Source: Scilla litardierei (taxonomy: Eukaryota > Streptophyta > Magnoliopsida > Asparagales > Asparagaceae). Taken from it: DNA of 64,000 nucleotides. Both the position numbers and the translations under genes were made by a program. The notes beneath the pieces were generated by a model. The model was given only the letters and a program-made list of their open reading frames with translations. It did not search any database and had not been told where the DNA came from. Below, piece after piece: positions 10,968 through 21,160 of this stretch (positions within the stretch are counted from its first letter, which is position 1; each line of letters starts with the position of its first letter). The stretch covers positions 160,458,391-160,522,390 of the forward strand of contig CM061142.1 of the NCBI GenBank assembly GCA_030789695.1. Reading direction: 5' to 3'.

Positions 10968-13142
10968 TGAAATACGTGCTGGTATCACAATTCTCAAAGT
11001 CCAATCAAAGATTCACAACGTCCAGAGCTCCCACGCTCAGTCCAACAATCAGCCTCCAGTCCCGTATTATTGAGTTGGATTAGTGAGTTACAAAGTAGTA
11101 AAAACACAGTTTTTATCTTGTTAACATGCAGGTGTGGGTTCCTACGGTCCAGATATACCTTAACGCGATGCGAGAGCTACACTGACGTCGGGTAGCGACG
11201 TCAGGGGTTAGATTTCCGCAGTGTGCAAGGTAACGGCGTCGGCTCTGACACGGTATTAGGTTGCGAAGAAAACATATTATATCTGTGATATGAGTTTAAA
11301 AACATCAATATAAGTAATTAACTAATTACGCTAACGTTAACTCTAACTTACACACCAATACTAATGTAGTGTAAAGTATAAATATACTGCTTATGTGAAA
11401 ATGTATGTTAATCCCTAACCTCATTCCTAATTAAAACACATACTGCCAATGTAATGCTCTAATCCGTATACCTACGCACTCTGTTATGAATCTAACATCT
11501 TCATTACAATTGGGAGACTTAGCTCACGGCTTGGTCCTACATGGCAATGTTAACATTAAGAACTTAAAGTTTTGTCATCATGTAGCAATCTGTTCTTTAA
11601 CACTGTTGTAAAGCGATGTGTCTAGAAAGTTTAATACAGGGTTCTAGTTGAAAGGGTAACTTAGCTCAGATTTGAGGGAAATCTTAGTTACATCTGCAAA
11701 TAACAAATATCCCCTAATATGTTCTTTGGACTTATAAAGTGGAAGTTTATATGAAATAGTTGTATATGAAACACTAACAGCATATGATTTATGGCTTAAA
11801 GGCCATGCAACAAAAGACCGCATACTCTCACAGTTGGTTCTTCATGAGAGTTTGCAGACGGCGAGCTCTGCTCTTGAACAGAAGAGGGGTTCTGCGTTGA
11901 GGAGGCTGCTGCCGTGAGCGCTACGGCCAAGGGAGGTCGAAGCCGTGCGTCTGCGGCCTGCTGCGCCCTGGGAATCCCTGTCGGTGTTGGGACATCGCCT
12001 GAGGGGAACGCCATGCATGCCAGGGAAATCCAGCAGCCACTGCAGGTTGCCAGTGACGATGCAACTCGCCGTGCGTCGGCGGCCATTGCTGCGAGGAGCA
12101 GCACCCGCTGCTGTTACTGCTAGCTTCCAGGAGCGCCGCTGGGCAGGGCTGGCGGCGCACCCTGGTGGAAGAGCGCGGAGCACCGGTGGGGAAAGGCAGG
12201 GGTGGTTGACGACGCGGGGAGGCCAGAGATGAGGGCGGCGATGGGTTTAGGGTCGGAGAGAAGCTCGAGCGCGAGGGCTGCGTGAAGCGAGGGGATGCTG
12301 CGGGGTCTTCTTCACGTGGGGAGAAGAAAGGGACGGCGGCGGCTTGATGTTGTGTTTGCTGGGGTAAAACAAATAACCTAGGTTGCTACTTAAAAGGGAT
12401 GAGGGGCGCATGACTTGGGTAGGGTAGATTAGAGTTGGTTTTAAATAAAAATAATCGTTTTAATGTTATTATATATTATTAAAAACCCCAAAATCTCACA
12501 CCCTCTCTCTCCCCTGGGTATGCGGCCAAGTGGGGGAAAAAGTGGGCTACGTCAATATTAGGATGATAATCAATCAAAAATAATAATTTGAGGGTTACAC
12601 CTATGACACTGGGGAAAAAGTGAAAGTAGGTCAAACGGAGCCCTAAAATTATGAAATAAATACTGGGCCGACTGTACCGTCGAGAGAAACAAAACTAAGA
12701 AGACGGATCACAAGTTCAACGACGAGAAACGAAACTAAAATTAAAAGGTCTCACGACAAAAGTGAAAATCGCGACGTCTTATCAAACAAAGTCAAATCGT
12801 GGGAGAACGACCCGTGAAATGACGTTCCAAAATAATTCCACAATTCAACACTCTTCCAGAGGTTCAGAACGACATATTACATCATGCGTTTTGAATGAAA
12901 GATAAGGCTAAGAGAAATACCCGAACTTCATGGAAAATACGCGTACAAAGGATACGGGTCAAAGGGCGACAGTAATCTCAAGTTGGGCACACGTCGGTGT
13001 TGGCTTGCTAAGGATGCAACCAAGGTGCTACGGCCCTATCGACTTAACGACACGACTCACATTCAAAGCAACAAAACCAATCAGGTACCCGAAATTGCTA
13101 TACGCACATTCGTATAACGAATAGTGAGTACTGGCTGTTACA

Positions 13143-13147
13143 TTGGA
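13143..13147. repeat. target-site duplication TTGGA, right copy (LARD-B)
   Basis: Second copy of the duplication made when LARD-B entered the LARD-A LTR. Confidence 0.93.
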
Positions 13148-13342
13148 CTTTGTTGGTGGACATTCTGAGATTGGAATAATAATATCTGTCTCTTTTCTTT
13201 TATTATTATTTTTGTTCTGTATCGCATTTGCAAGGACCTATACTTGGTTATTCCAGACGATATACAGACTGGAGCCTCACAGCACCAAGTCTGAGCGGAC
13301 TTTTCATGCCTCGTCTCCATTTTAGGGAAGCGGGTCATGACA
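13148..13342 (+). repeat. LARD-A 5' LTR, final part
   Basis: These 195 bases match the last part of the LARD-A 3' LTR (ending at 27705) and end GGGTCATGACA. They complete the LTR begun at 261. An open frame seen on each strand here is only a shadow of repeat sequence. Confidence 0.88.
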
Positions 13343-14029
13343 GGTTTTATTGGTGGCCCATGTAGGTCCCTCTTGCAACTGCGAATTATCGGAACAACGA
13401 TAATAAAAATTGAATGTCCATTAAATAAATTAAAACATCTAAATCATAAGCCCTGAGTCTAATTTTGTTTACTGTTTCCTATGTCTTTGGTGGCTAGTAG
13501 ACGTGATGCCCGAACATCTGTCTCAGCTTAGTAGGGAATCCATTAGATCAGGACTTTAGTAAGACTTAGTTAGACGTCCGTGCTTGCTAGTTAGAGGTCC
13601 CTGATTGTTAGCTAGACTCCATGCTAGGAATTGATATAATCGTCTTAGTAGTTACCTTAGTGGTTCTTGCCTAGCTCTGACCATATTAGACTTCTAGAAA
13701 TTCTTTAGTTGTTCGCTTGGGTTCATCGATTTCGGGCAAAGCCGGACGCAGTTCATTACAGGCTAGTTCCTTAGGAAGTTTTATCACTAAGTTTCCTAAT
13801 CTTTAGTTGGTCGACCGTAGGAGTTCCCCATAGAGTTTCATGAGTCATATCCTAGGCGTATTTTGTATGAGACCACGCGATCTTTTTCTTGCCCTCGTAT
13901 GACGTGAGCGCTTCATGGCGATTATCGTTAATCTTTCGAATTTTCTCCGTTGCAAATCTTGAATCCTTCAAAGTCAATTTCGATTTTTTTCTTATTAAAA
14001 ATTTTCGCTCAGTTTAATTGTTGTTTTAA
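13343..14029 (+). other. LARD-A internal region, 5' piece
   Basis: It begins GGTTTTATTGGTGGCCCATG and follows the LARD-C interior from 33880 to about 34560. It then breaks off abruptly inside the downstream ORF of Sire-1. No gene is present. Confidence 0.75.
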
Positions 14030-14940
14030 AACCCTCTTCTTATGTATTTGGGAAGCAAGCACGACTTCAGAATCAAATTCAGGACCCAGGCGATAGGCTT
14101 GAAGGATTTGGAGGGCACGCCAATCATGGCGGGGGGAATCTCATGGAAGATCTGAGAGAGGACGACCTGATCAAGGGAGGTGATGTCATCAACAGAAATA
14201 TCGGAGGGAAGGAGGCCAGACGAGGAGATACCCAAAATCTCTCCTAAGATTTCTGCCGTGAGGACTATAGGAGTCCCCAAGACAGTCGTCTCAATCGAGT
14301 GGGTCGCATTGTACTGACCCCGGATCCTATTGGCATAGAAAAGTTTAACTAGGCGAGGGTAGGGGTGAGGGTTCACCTTCGGGTCATATCGAAGGTAATC
14401 GAGAAGACCGGAGGACGAAAGAAGATCGGCATGGCCTAGGAAGTCACTAAACTGGACGAAATGCTCCAGAAGCAGTGGGCAGTGTTCGATACTATTGTAA
14501 GCCGCGAGACACATAGGGTCGTCGCGACACAAGGAGATATCGACACCGCCAACCGGCATCGGAGCCTTTCCCTTAGGCTTACGGGTAGACGTACGTGGTC
14601 GGGAGCTAGACTCAGGATGGGTAGGAGGAGTGGGTTCCCTATGAGTCTCAGGCTCGGAAAAATACTCGGTGTCAGAATTCGAAGCACCGGGTGGAGTGGG
14701 AGCACGAAAAATCACTGGCTTGGGCTTGGACAGAGATTGGGCACGGGGTTTCGCAGTCGCCGTCCTCTTACGCTTAAGAGGAGGCGAAGACGAAGAGGGT
14801 AAGGTGGTTTTCGAACGGCGTTTCGGAGGGGTTCGCGTAGGATGCGGGGGGTCCGAGGGTGGCGAATCGACGTGCATAGGCGAAGGGCCAGAGGGAGTGA
14901 TCGTGATACGTGTACGAGCCATAAGCGCGGCACGACACAA
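14026..14940 (-). CDS. Sire-1 ORF downstream of pol (env-like position), truncated
   Basis: This 304-residue open frame lies after pol on the same strand. Residues about 10-130 are basic and rich in Pro, Ser, Thr and Arg, with a KRKR stretch. The second half is a predicted folded domain with the elements LVKLFYAN, TTVLGTPIVLTAEIL and LGISSSG. The Sire-2 ORF at 45999-47126 has matching elements (LVREFYAN, TTVVNG, LTGPML), so the two are related. The domain resembles the family annotated in plants as 'putative plant transposon protein'. In Sireviruses an ORF in this place has been called env-like, but I see no signal peptide or clear membrane segment. The last codons are made by LARD-A sequence, so the true C-terminus is lost. 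Function is unknown. Confidence 0.6.
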   Translation of the reverse strand: MCRAALMARTRITITPSGPSPMHVDSPPSDPPHPTRTPPKRRSKTTLPSSSSPPLKRKRTATAKPRAQSLSKPKPVIFRAPTPPGASNSDTEYFSEPETHREPTPPTHPESSSRPRTSTRKPKGKAPMPVGGVDISLCRDDPMCLAAYNSIEHCPLLLEHFVQFSDFLGHADLLSSSGLLDYLRYDPKVNPHPYPRLVKLFYANRIRGQYNATHSIETTVLGTPIVLTAEILGEILGISSSGLLPSDISVDDITSLDQVVLSQIFHEIPPAMIGVPSKSFKPIAWVLNLILKSCLLPKYIRRGF

Positions 14941-15716
14941 GAGATCAGAATGAAGCCCTAATCACAAACCCTAGAAATCGAAACAACTAGAAACCCTAGC
15001 CGAAATCAAGTGAAAAACCTAACCCTAAGCGCATGAAATGAACCCTAGAACTAGGAGAGGGAGGAGAGATCACCTAGGGAGAGAGGGCGACGGTTGGCGA
15101 CGGCGGGTTTGGTTGGAAAACGGCCGGACACGACGGAGAGGGAGGAGGGAAGTCGAAAGGTCGGGGTTTTGAGCTGAGAGAGAGGAGTTGTAGATCGACT
15201 GAAATGAGAATTAGCCGACTAAATCGAGTTTAAGTCGGTCGGGAGCTCAAAAGACAAATCAGTCCCTGGCACAACTAGTCGGTCACAGTTTAAGCACTGA
15301 CCGACTAGATCACGATCTAGTCGGTCGGTCAATGAGCTTGAACCGACTAGTTGTAAACAGTAAATGAAGGCAAATTCCCTGACAAGATTTAGTCGGTCTA
15401 AGTTCATGCACTGACCGACTAGAACTGAATCTAGTCGGTCGGCCAATGAACTTGGACCGACTAAGAGAGTTCAAAAATTGAAAATGTTTGAAATTTGATT
15501 TCTCTCCTAATCACACTTCGACGAAACATCAAAATACTCTCATTAATCATTATACTACCGCATTAAACATCGAAAATCTGAAATTTGACGATTACGCACA
15601 AATCGAGCGAAAATTCCGAAAAATTTAACAAAAATCCAGAAAATTTCAATACTTCAAGCATGAGCAAATATAACGAATAGAATAGAATGCAAGAATATTG
15701 AATAAAAAAATGAATC
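14941..15716 (-). other. Sire-1 spacer between pol and downstream ORF
   Basis: Non-coding. Just upstream of the downstream ORF (14941-15200) it is purine-rich with several CCCTA/TAGGG steps. 15230-15470 holds a palindromic motif cluster. 15471-15716 is AT-rich with no feature seen. Confidence 0.6.
15230..15470. repeat. palindromic motif cluster CTAGTCGGTC / GACCGACTAG (Sire-1 spacer)
   Basis: About nine copies of the ten-base half-site CTAGTCGGTC, its complement or close variants occur in pairs facing each other. Two units repeat with a spacing of about 110 bases. The same motif fills part of the Sire-1 LTR (21966-22633). Repeated palindromic motifs are a reported property of Sirevirus non-coding regions. 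Confidence 0.8.
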
Positions 15717-17489
15717 CTATATCTCGGATTCACCCATAATCCCCAATTCTCGACGTAACCGCATAAAGGAGTCATCCTTTAGGGGTTTCGTGAAAATATC
15801 TGCGATTTGCTTCTGGGTTTCAACGTACACTAATATGATGTCCTTTTTAGCAACATGATCATCTAAGAAATGGTGTCGGACATCTATGTGTTTTGAACGT
15901 GAATGGTGTACCGGGTTCTTGCAAAGACATATTGCACTTTGGTTGTCCACCATGATAGGACAAGTATCACAGTTTATACCAAAGTCTTTAAGTGTGTGTC
16001 TCATCCAAAGAACTTGAGCACACGCGGCACCCGCGGCAATGTATTCCGCCTCGGTGGTTGAAAGTGATACGGAATTTTGCTTCTTGGAAAACCAAGAGAC
16101 AATGGAATTTCCTATAAAATGGCAAGTGCCACTAGTACTTTTCCTGTCGGATTTGCATCCTGCATAATCGGCATCACTATATGAGATTAACTCATACGTG
16201 CTAGATTTTGGATAAAGTAATCCAAAATCAAGTGTATAACTTAAATAACGGAAAATACGTTTTACCGCTACTAAGTGAGACTCCTTAGGTTGAGACTGAT
16301 AACGAGCACATACGCATACTGCAAACATAATATCGGGCCTACTTGCGGTAAGATAAAGTAAACTACCTATCATACCTCGATATAGACGAATGTCTACATC
16401 CTTACCGCCCGTATCCTTATCAAGATGCGTAGTCGTGCTCATTGGAGTCTTCTTTCCGGAGGCATTCTCCATTCCAAATCGCTTTAGCAACTCCACCGTA
16501 TACTTCGTTTGGTGGATGAAGATTGCATCGTCCATTTGGCGAATTTGGAGACCTAAGAAATATTTGAGCTCACCCATGTGGCTCATCTCAAATTGATCCT
16601 TCATCACATTAGAAAACTCTTCGCAAAGAGCAAAGTTAGTAGCACCGAAAATGATATCATCAACATATATTTGAACTAAAATTATATCATTATTCGAATG
16701 CTTAATAAAAAGTGTAGAATCGGCTTCTCCCATTTTAAAATTCAAATCCAAAAGAAAATTCTTTAGGCGATCATACCAAGCTCGAGGAGCTTGTCTCAAA
16801 CCGTAAAGCGCTTTCTTTAGTTTAAAAACATGATTTGAAAATTTTTCATTAATAAAGCCCGGAGGTTGAGAAACATAAACTTCCTCAACGACATCTCCGT
16901 TTAAAAATGCACTTTTTACATCCATTTGAAATAGTTTGAAATTTTTATGGCATGCAAAAGACAATAATAATCTAATTGATTCTAATCTAGCAACCGGAGC
17001 GAAGGATTCTTCAAAATCAATACCTTCCTCTTGACGGTAGCCTTGAGCAACTAACCGAACTTTGTTCCGGACGACGACATGGTTTTCGTCGGTTTTGTTC
17101 TTGAAGATCCACTTTGTCCCTATGACGGTGTGGTTCCTCGATGGCAATGGAACAAGCTCCCAAACCTCATTCCTCTCGAATTGAATGAGTTCCTCCTCCA
17201 TGGCTAAGATCCAAGCACTATCTTCGCACGCTTCATTAACATTCATTGGCTCTATCGAGGAGGCAAAGGCACAATGAGCGAAGTAGTTCACTTGCGATCT
17301 CGTCTTGACACTATCATGGATATTGCCAATGACTTGCTCATGAGGATGGTCACGAACGGTATGAAGCCGTTTGGGAATACCTTGATCACTAGGAACATTC
17401 TCAACAACTTCATTAGACGGGTTAGTCTCAATAGAATCAATAGAATCATTAGAGTTAGAATTACCAATTGAATCACATAAGACATCCAT
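15717..17489 (-). CDS. pol: Sire-1 reverse transcriptase and RNase H
   Basis: The 590-residue open frame is the intact 3' part of pol. Reverse transcriptase spans about residues 95-350: RLVAQGY (145-151), [10 protein letters not shown] (189-198) and the catalytic YVDDIIFG (275-282) are present. RNase H spans about 430-570: [15 protein letters not shown] and DNQSAI carry the acidic catalytic residues. It copies element RNA into DNA inside Gag particles. The first methionine is only the first one after a frameshift; in the ancestral element this part continued from integrase (17491-17869). The tail ends GIMGESEI, as expected for copia pol. It is not expressed as a correct polyprotein because of upstream breaks. 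Confidence 0.92.
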   Translation of the reverse strand: MDVLCDSIGNSNSNDSIDSIETNPSNEVVENVPSDQGIPKRLHTVRDHPHEQVIGNIHDSVKTRSQVNYFAHCAFASSIEPMNVNEACEDSAWILAMEEELIQFERNEVWELVPLPSRNHTVIGTKWIFKNKTDENHVVVRNKVRLVAQGYRQEEGIDFEESFAPVARLESIRLLLSFACHKNFKLFQMDVKSAFLNGDVVEEVYVSQPPGFINEKFSNHVFKLKKALYGLRQAPRAWYDRLKNFLLDLNFKMGEADSTLFIKHSNNDIILVQIYVDDIIFGATNFALCEEFSNVMKDQFEMSHMGELKYFLGLQIRQMDDAIFIHQTKYTVELLKRFGMENASGKKTPMSTTTHLDKDTGGKDVDIRLYRGMIGSLLYLTASRPDIMFAVCVCARYQSQPKESHLVAVKRIFRYLSYTLDFGLLYPKSSTYELISYSDADYAGCKSDRKSTSGTCHFIGNSIVSWFSKKQNSVSLSTTEAEYIAAGAACAQVLWMRHTLKDFGINCDTCPIMVDNQSAICLCKNPVHHSRSKHIDVRHHFLDDHVAKKDIILVYVETQKQIADIFTKPLKDDSFMRLRRELGIMGESEI

Positions 17490-17490
17490 A

Positions 17491-17869
17491 GAGTCATCAT
17501 CATTAGTAATTCTAGTTGGAACAAATCCTTCATTAAAGACACATGAAGCGATTCCTCGATCGTTGAGGTTCGTTTGTTGAATATCCGGTAGGCTTTGCTA
17601 CGCGAAGAATATCCAACAAAAATCCCCTCATCGGATCTTGGATCGAATTTGTCCAAACTACCATACGTGTTCTTAATAAAACATTTCGAACCAAAAACAC
17701 GAAAATATTTAACTTGAGGCAACCTACCAAACAACAATTCATAATAAGTTTGTTTAGTGCTGGGCCTCAAAAGTATTCTATTAAACACATAGCAAGCGGT
17801 ATGTACTGCTTCCGCCCAAAATTGATGGCCAAGTTGGTTATCATCAAGCATAGTGCGAGCACACTCCAC
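17491..17869 (-). pseudogene. pol: Sire-1 integrase C-terminal part, frameshifted
   Basis: The open frame starting at 17869 encodes the region after the catalytic core: FWAEAV, ACYVFNR and [17 protein letters not shown], typical of the copia integrase C-terminal domain. After residue about 110 (near 17540) the frame is lost by a small indel and the rest is read in the frame of the 590-residue ORF. Beyond that point the annotated 193-residue frame is nonsense. Confidence 0.8.
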
Positions 17870-18363
17870 TAGCGTCCTATTCTTTCTCTAAACAACACCA
17901 TTTTGAGGAGGTGCGCGAGGGAATGAAAGGTGTGTGTAATACCAACTTCATCACAAAATGTCTCAAAAGACTCATTCTCAAATTCACCTCCATGATCACT
18001 ACGAATAGTGACAATGGTGGTTCCTAAGAGATTGTGTACTTTCTTAACAAAAATTGTGAGGTTTTTAAAAGCTTCATTTTTATTACACAATGAAAATACC
18101 CAAGTAAACCTAGAAAAGTCATCAACGATGACAAGTCCATATCTAGCATTACCTAATGAAGCAACTCTAGTTGGCCCAAATAAATCTAGATGTAATAGCT
18201 CTAGTGGCCGCTTAGAAGAAATGCTTTTCTTATGTTTAAATGAAGATTTTGGAAGCTTGCCTCGTTGACACGAGTCACAAAAGCTTTTCTTTTGAAAGAC
18301 AAGCTTAGGGAAGCCTCTAATAGAATTTAACTTGGAAAGCTTAAAAAGTGTTCCAAAGTTCAC
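17870..18363 (-). pseudogene. pol: Sire-1 integrase catalytic core, inactivated
   Basis: Zinc-binding residues (CDSCQRGK) are followed by LDLFGP with the first catalytic Asp and RSDHGGEFE with the second. Near 17935 a two-base slip in a CA run shifts the frame. In the original frame the codon that should give the catalytic Glu (followed by RKNRT) is a TAG stop at 17888-17890. Upstream, a stop also precedes the LWHRRFGH zinc-binding part near 18385. Integrase normally joins the DNA copy to host DNA with a five-base stagger; this copy cannot. Confidence 0.85.
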
Positions 18364-18440
18364 ATGACCAAAACGTCGATGCCATAAGTGTTATTCACTT
18401 GTGTTGGCAATAAGACATTGTTCATGTGATCTTGGAAGAT

Positions 18441-18800
18441 CTAGGATATATATATATCCTTATGGCGTGTGCCCGAAAACAATAATTTATTATTATCTTT
18501 TCTTAAAATATGGCACATTCCTTTCGCAAAGTTAACTTTGTAACCTTTGTCACAAAGTTGACTTATTGAAATGAGATTGTGGTTTAATCCTTTAACAAGG
18601 TAAACATCACATATAATGGGTTTAGAAGGATTACCCACTTTACCAACACCTATGATGGTTCCGCTCTCGTTGCCTCCAAATACGGCGCGGTTTCCATTTG
18701 CAATGGGAACCACTCCGGAGAGCAATTGAGCGTCACCCGTCATGTGTTTTGAACACCCGCTATCGAGTATCCAATTCCCCTTGGAGCTAAATTTAAATTT
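18441..18800 (-). pseudogene. pol: Sire-1 aspartic protease and pre-integrase region
   Basis: WILDSGCSKHMTG carries the DSG catalytic triplet of the retroviral-type aspartic protease (about 18735-18775). It is followed by LVKGLNHNLISISQLCDKGY, the usual link to the integrase zinc-binding domain. The frame ends at a stop near 18441, next to a TA repeat, before integrase. The protease would cut the Gag-Pol precursor. Confidence 0.82.
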
Positions 18801-18886
18801 GTTGCTCCTTTTCTTTTTCTTTTCCTTGAGTACCTAAAGATAGAAAATTTCATATCATGGTACCCAAGGTCATTGGGTCCAAAAGA

Positions 18887-19333
18887 TTAGACCTTTGGAA
18901 GCCAAGTCCAATTGGACTTAGACTTCCCCACATAATTTCTACTACGCACAACATCCGAAAAATAAGCATTCATGTAAAATTGTTTTTCATCCATGCTTGT
19001 GTCCTTTGGGCTCCAAATTGTGAATATTTTGGGAGCCCTCATCCTATTGGGTGCATGCATGCGTTGTTGGTTTCTACGTGATGCATGTCGTGGATAGGCA
19101 TAAGGAACATGATGGAATGGTGCATGTGGATAGTTATTCATACGATGATGTGGGTGAACATATGCATGTGGAGGAACACGTGCGTGAGGGTGTCTCACAT
19201 GGTGTGCACGTGCCCGTGAACGTGTAGCATAGAAATCATCATATGTGTGAGCCGGTGGAGTAGGACGTGTGTTCCTACGTGGCATAGTATTGGTGTACAT
19301 ATAAGCATGCCCCTTCTTTGGAGGTCCACCCAA
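18887..19333 (-). pseudogene. Sire-1 Gag-Pol linker, Arg/His-rich
   Basis: A 148-residue frame between the Gag coiled coil and protease is rich in Arg, His, Pro and Tyr (about residues 10-95) and ends with SNWTWLPKV. A TWVWLPK motif in the same place occurs in Sire-2 (50748-50930) and a VWIPK motif in Sire-3 (near 53795), so it marks the region just upstream of protease. The basic part could bind nucleic acid; this is inference. Confidence 0.55.
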
Positions 19334-19471
19334 AGTGGGTTTCTTTCCGAAAGAGTGTGTGGACGAGGTGGAAGCACCATTGGTAGAAGAACTACCAATA
19401 GAGTGTTTGCTACTACTCGTTGAGTCACCGGAAGTTGGCCTAACAAAAGTAGTTGCCGATTTGGATGAACT

Positions 19472-21133
19472 TCACATCGTATACCCCAAGCCAATGTGGT
19501 GATTGGCCGGAAGTAAGTCACTTAGGATTTTATCCAAATGGTCCTTACCCTTATTGAATTTGTTAATTCGGCCTAATGTGTTCTCATATTTCTCGGTGAG
19601 AGAACGCATAGAAGCATCCAAAGTGGATACCTGCGATGTGAGCACATAAACACGAGATTTAAGATTCTCATTCTCAATACTCAAAGTCGAGTTTTGAGAA
19701 GTCAAATCTGCTATCTTGTGTTCCTCCGGATCTTCAATGCTAACATGTTCAAGTTGATTCTTGAGATTAACAATCTCGTTCTTCAACCCTTCAACAACGG
19801 TGTCGTTGTTGGTGATGATAGTTTTAGGCGAGATTTGAATGCTAGCTAAGTCATCTTTTACTTTAGTATACCTATTTACTAATTTAGTATACTTAGACCA
19901 CAATTGAGAATTTGCATTCCTAATGTCATCCATAGTTACCTCATCACCTTCGTTGTCGCTATCATCGGAAGAGGAAGATCCTTGATCATGCTCCTCTCTT
20001 GCCATGAAGCACATGTGTGCTTGCTCCACTTGCTCATCGTCCGACTCTCCGCTTGAGGAATCCTTGGATTCGGTGAATGTTGCCCCGACAAGCCCCTTTT
20101 GTTCCCGTTCTTGTACTTCTTGGACTTGTCGTACTTTGGCGTCTTCCACTTCTCCTTTTGCTTGTTTAGAGGACACTCCGCTTTCATGTGTCCTGGCTTG
20201 TTGCATTTAAAGCACAAAGAAGAAGAGGAGTTAGATGAATTGAACTTCGATTTGTTTTTTAAAGTTACCTTTCCGGAAGAACCGGTTGAACTTCTTGGCC
20301 ATGAGTGCCATGGAATCCAAGTCCAACTCGTTTTCCGAGTTCTCATCATCGGTTGATTTGGAAGTAGATGGAGCGGCCTTGAAAGCAATAGCTTTCTTCT
20401 TTGGCTCTTCTTGTTGTAGGTAAGACTTCATCTTTTCCTGCAACTTCAACTTGCTATCCTTTTGTACCTCATAAGACATCAAGGTACCCATTAGTTGAAC
20501 AACGGTATATTTGTTCATATCGTTACCTTTCTCGATGGTGAAGGTGCGCTTTTCCCAACTAGAAGGAAGTCCTTCTATAAGCTTCGAACATTTCTCCTTT
20601 TGGGTGTAGGATTTGCCGAGAGCCTCTAACTCGTTTATGATGTCGATGAAGAGAGCATAATACTCCTTCATCTTCTCACCATGTAGCATATGAAACATCT
20701 CGTAATCTTTATTAACTACAACGAGTTTAGAGTCTCTTACCCTACTCGTCCCTTCATGTAATATGAGGAGGGAGTTCCATATTTGATATGCACTCTTACA
20801 TGTGCATATCTTGTTGAAATCCTCGGGCTCCAAAGCACATTGCAAGGCGTTCATTGCCTTGGCATTGCTTACCTCCGCGGCGACCTCCGCGGGAGTCCAT
20901 TTCTCGAAATCTTCTTCGGTTGGCTCGACATATTCCTTCATCTTGATCCTCCATAGTGAAGCACTCCGGAGGAAGGTTTCCATCCGGCATTTCCAGTACC
21001 CGTAGTTGGTACCGTTGAAGAATGGAGGCCTCGTTGAGGAATGTCCTTCCATTACCGAATACGCTCCTTCACGGTTCTTGAAGGTGCTATAGTCGGAAGG
21101 TGGACGAACGGTCTTGTTATCGTTGGCAGACAT
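19472..21133 (-). pseudogene. gag: Sire-1 gag, broken into three frames
   Basis: Start ATG at 21133, 13 bases after the primer-binding site. Frame 1 (20231-21133, 300 residues) gives the Gag core with PPFFNGTNYGYWK near residue 37 and ILHEGTSRVRDSK near 125, typical of copia Gag. Near 20270, beside a T/A run, the frame shifts and 19936-20388 continues with the zinc knuckle CFKCNKPGHMKAEC (CX2CX4HX4C, 20173-20214). A second shift near 20100-20160 leads to 19472-20206, with an acidic AHMCFMA segment and a long coiled coil (heptads across about residues 120-225). Gag forms the particle and binds RNA. The coiled coil is typical of Sirevirus Gag. Confidence 0.85.
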
Positions 21134-21145
21134 AGCTATAGACTT

Positions 21146-21160
21146 GGCTCTGATACCAAA
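21146..21160 (-). promoter_or_regulatory. Sire-1 primer-binding site
   Basis: The minus strand reads TTTGGTATCAGAGCC directly after the LTR, complementary to the 3' end of initiator methionine tRNA, the usual primer of plant copia elements. Confidence 0.9.

Larger units (their letters stand above)
3279..13142 (-). mobile_element. LARD-B: complete non-coding LTR retrotransposon, minus strand
   Basis: Two LTRs of about 3.4 kb (3279-6680 and 9755-13142) flank a 3.07-kb interior, with an exact five-base duplication outside. It is inserted in the 5' LTR of LARD-A in the opposite direction. No frame in the interior encodes a retroelement domain. It is homologous to LARD-A through most of the LTR and interior, but carries an extra LTR segment of about 0.55 kb and only one copy of the 79-base unit, so it is a separate subfamily. 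It must depend on proteins supplied in trans. Confidence 0.9.
9755..13142 (-). repeat. LARD-B 5' LTR
   Basis: On the minus strand it runs from TGTAACAGCC at 13142 to GGCATGACA at 9755 and is a near-copy of 3279-6680. The right border is fixed by the TTGGA duplication at 13143-13147, the left border by the start of the interior at 9754. GC-rich core at about 11820-12350. Confidence 0.9.

Noticed and set aside
14461..14953. plus-strand frames of 94-113 codons
   Set aside because: They are antisense shadows of the Sire-1 downstream ORF.
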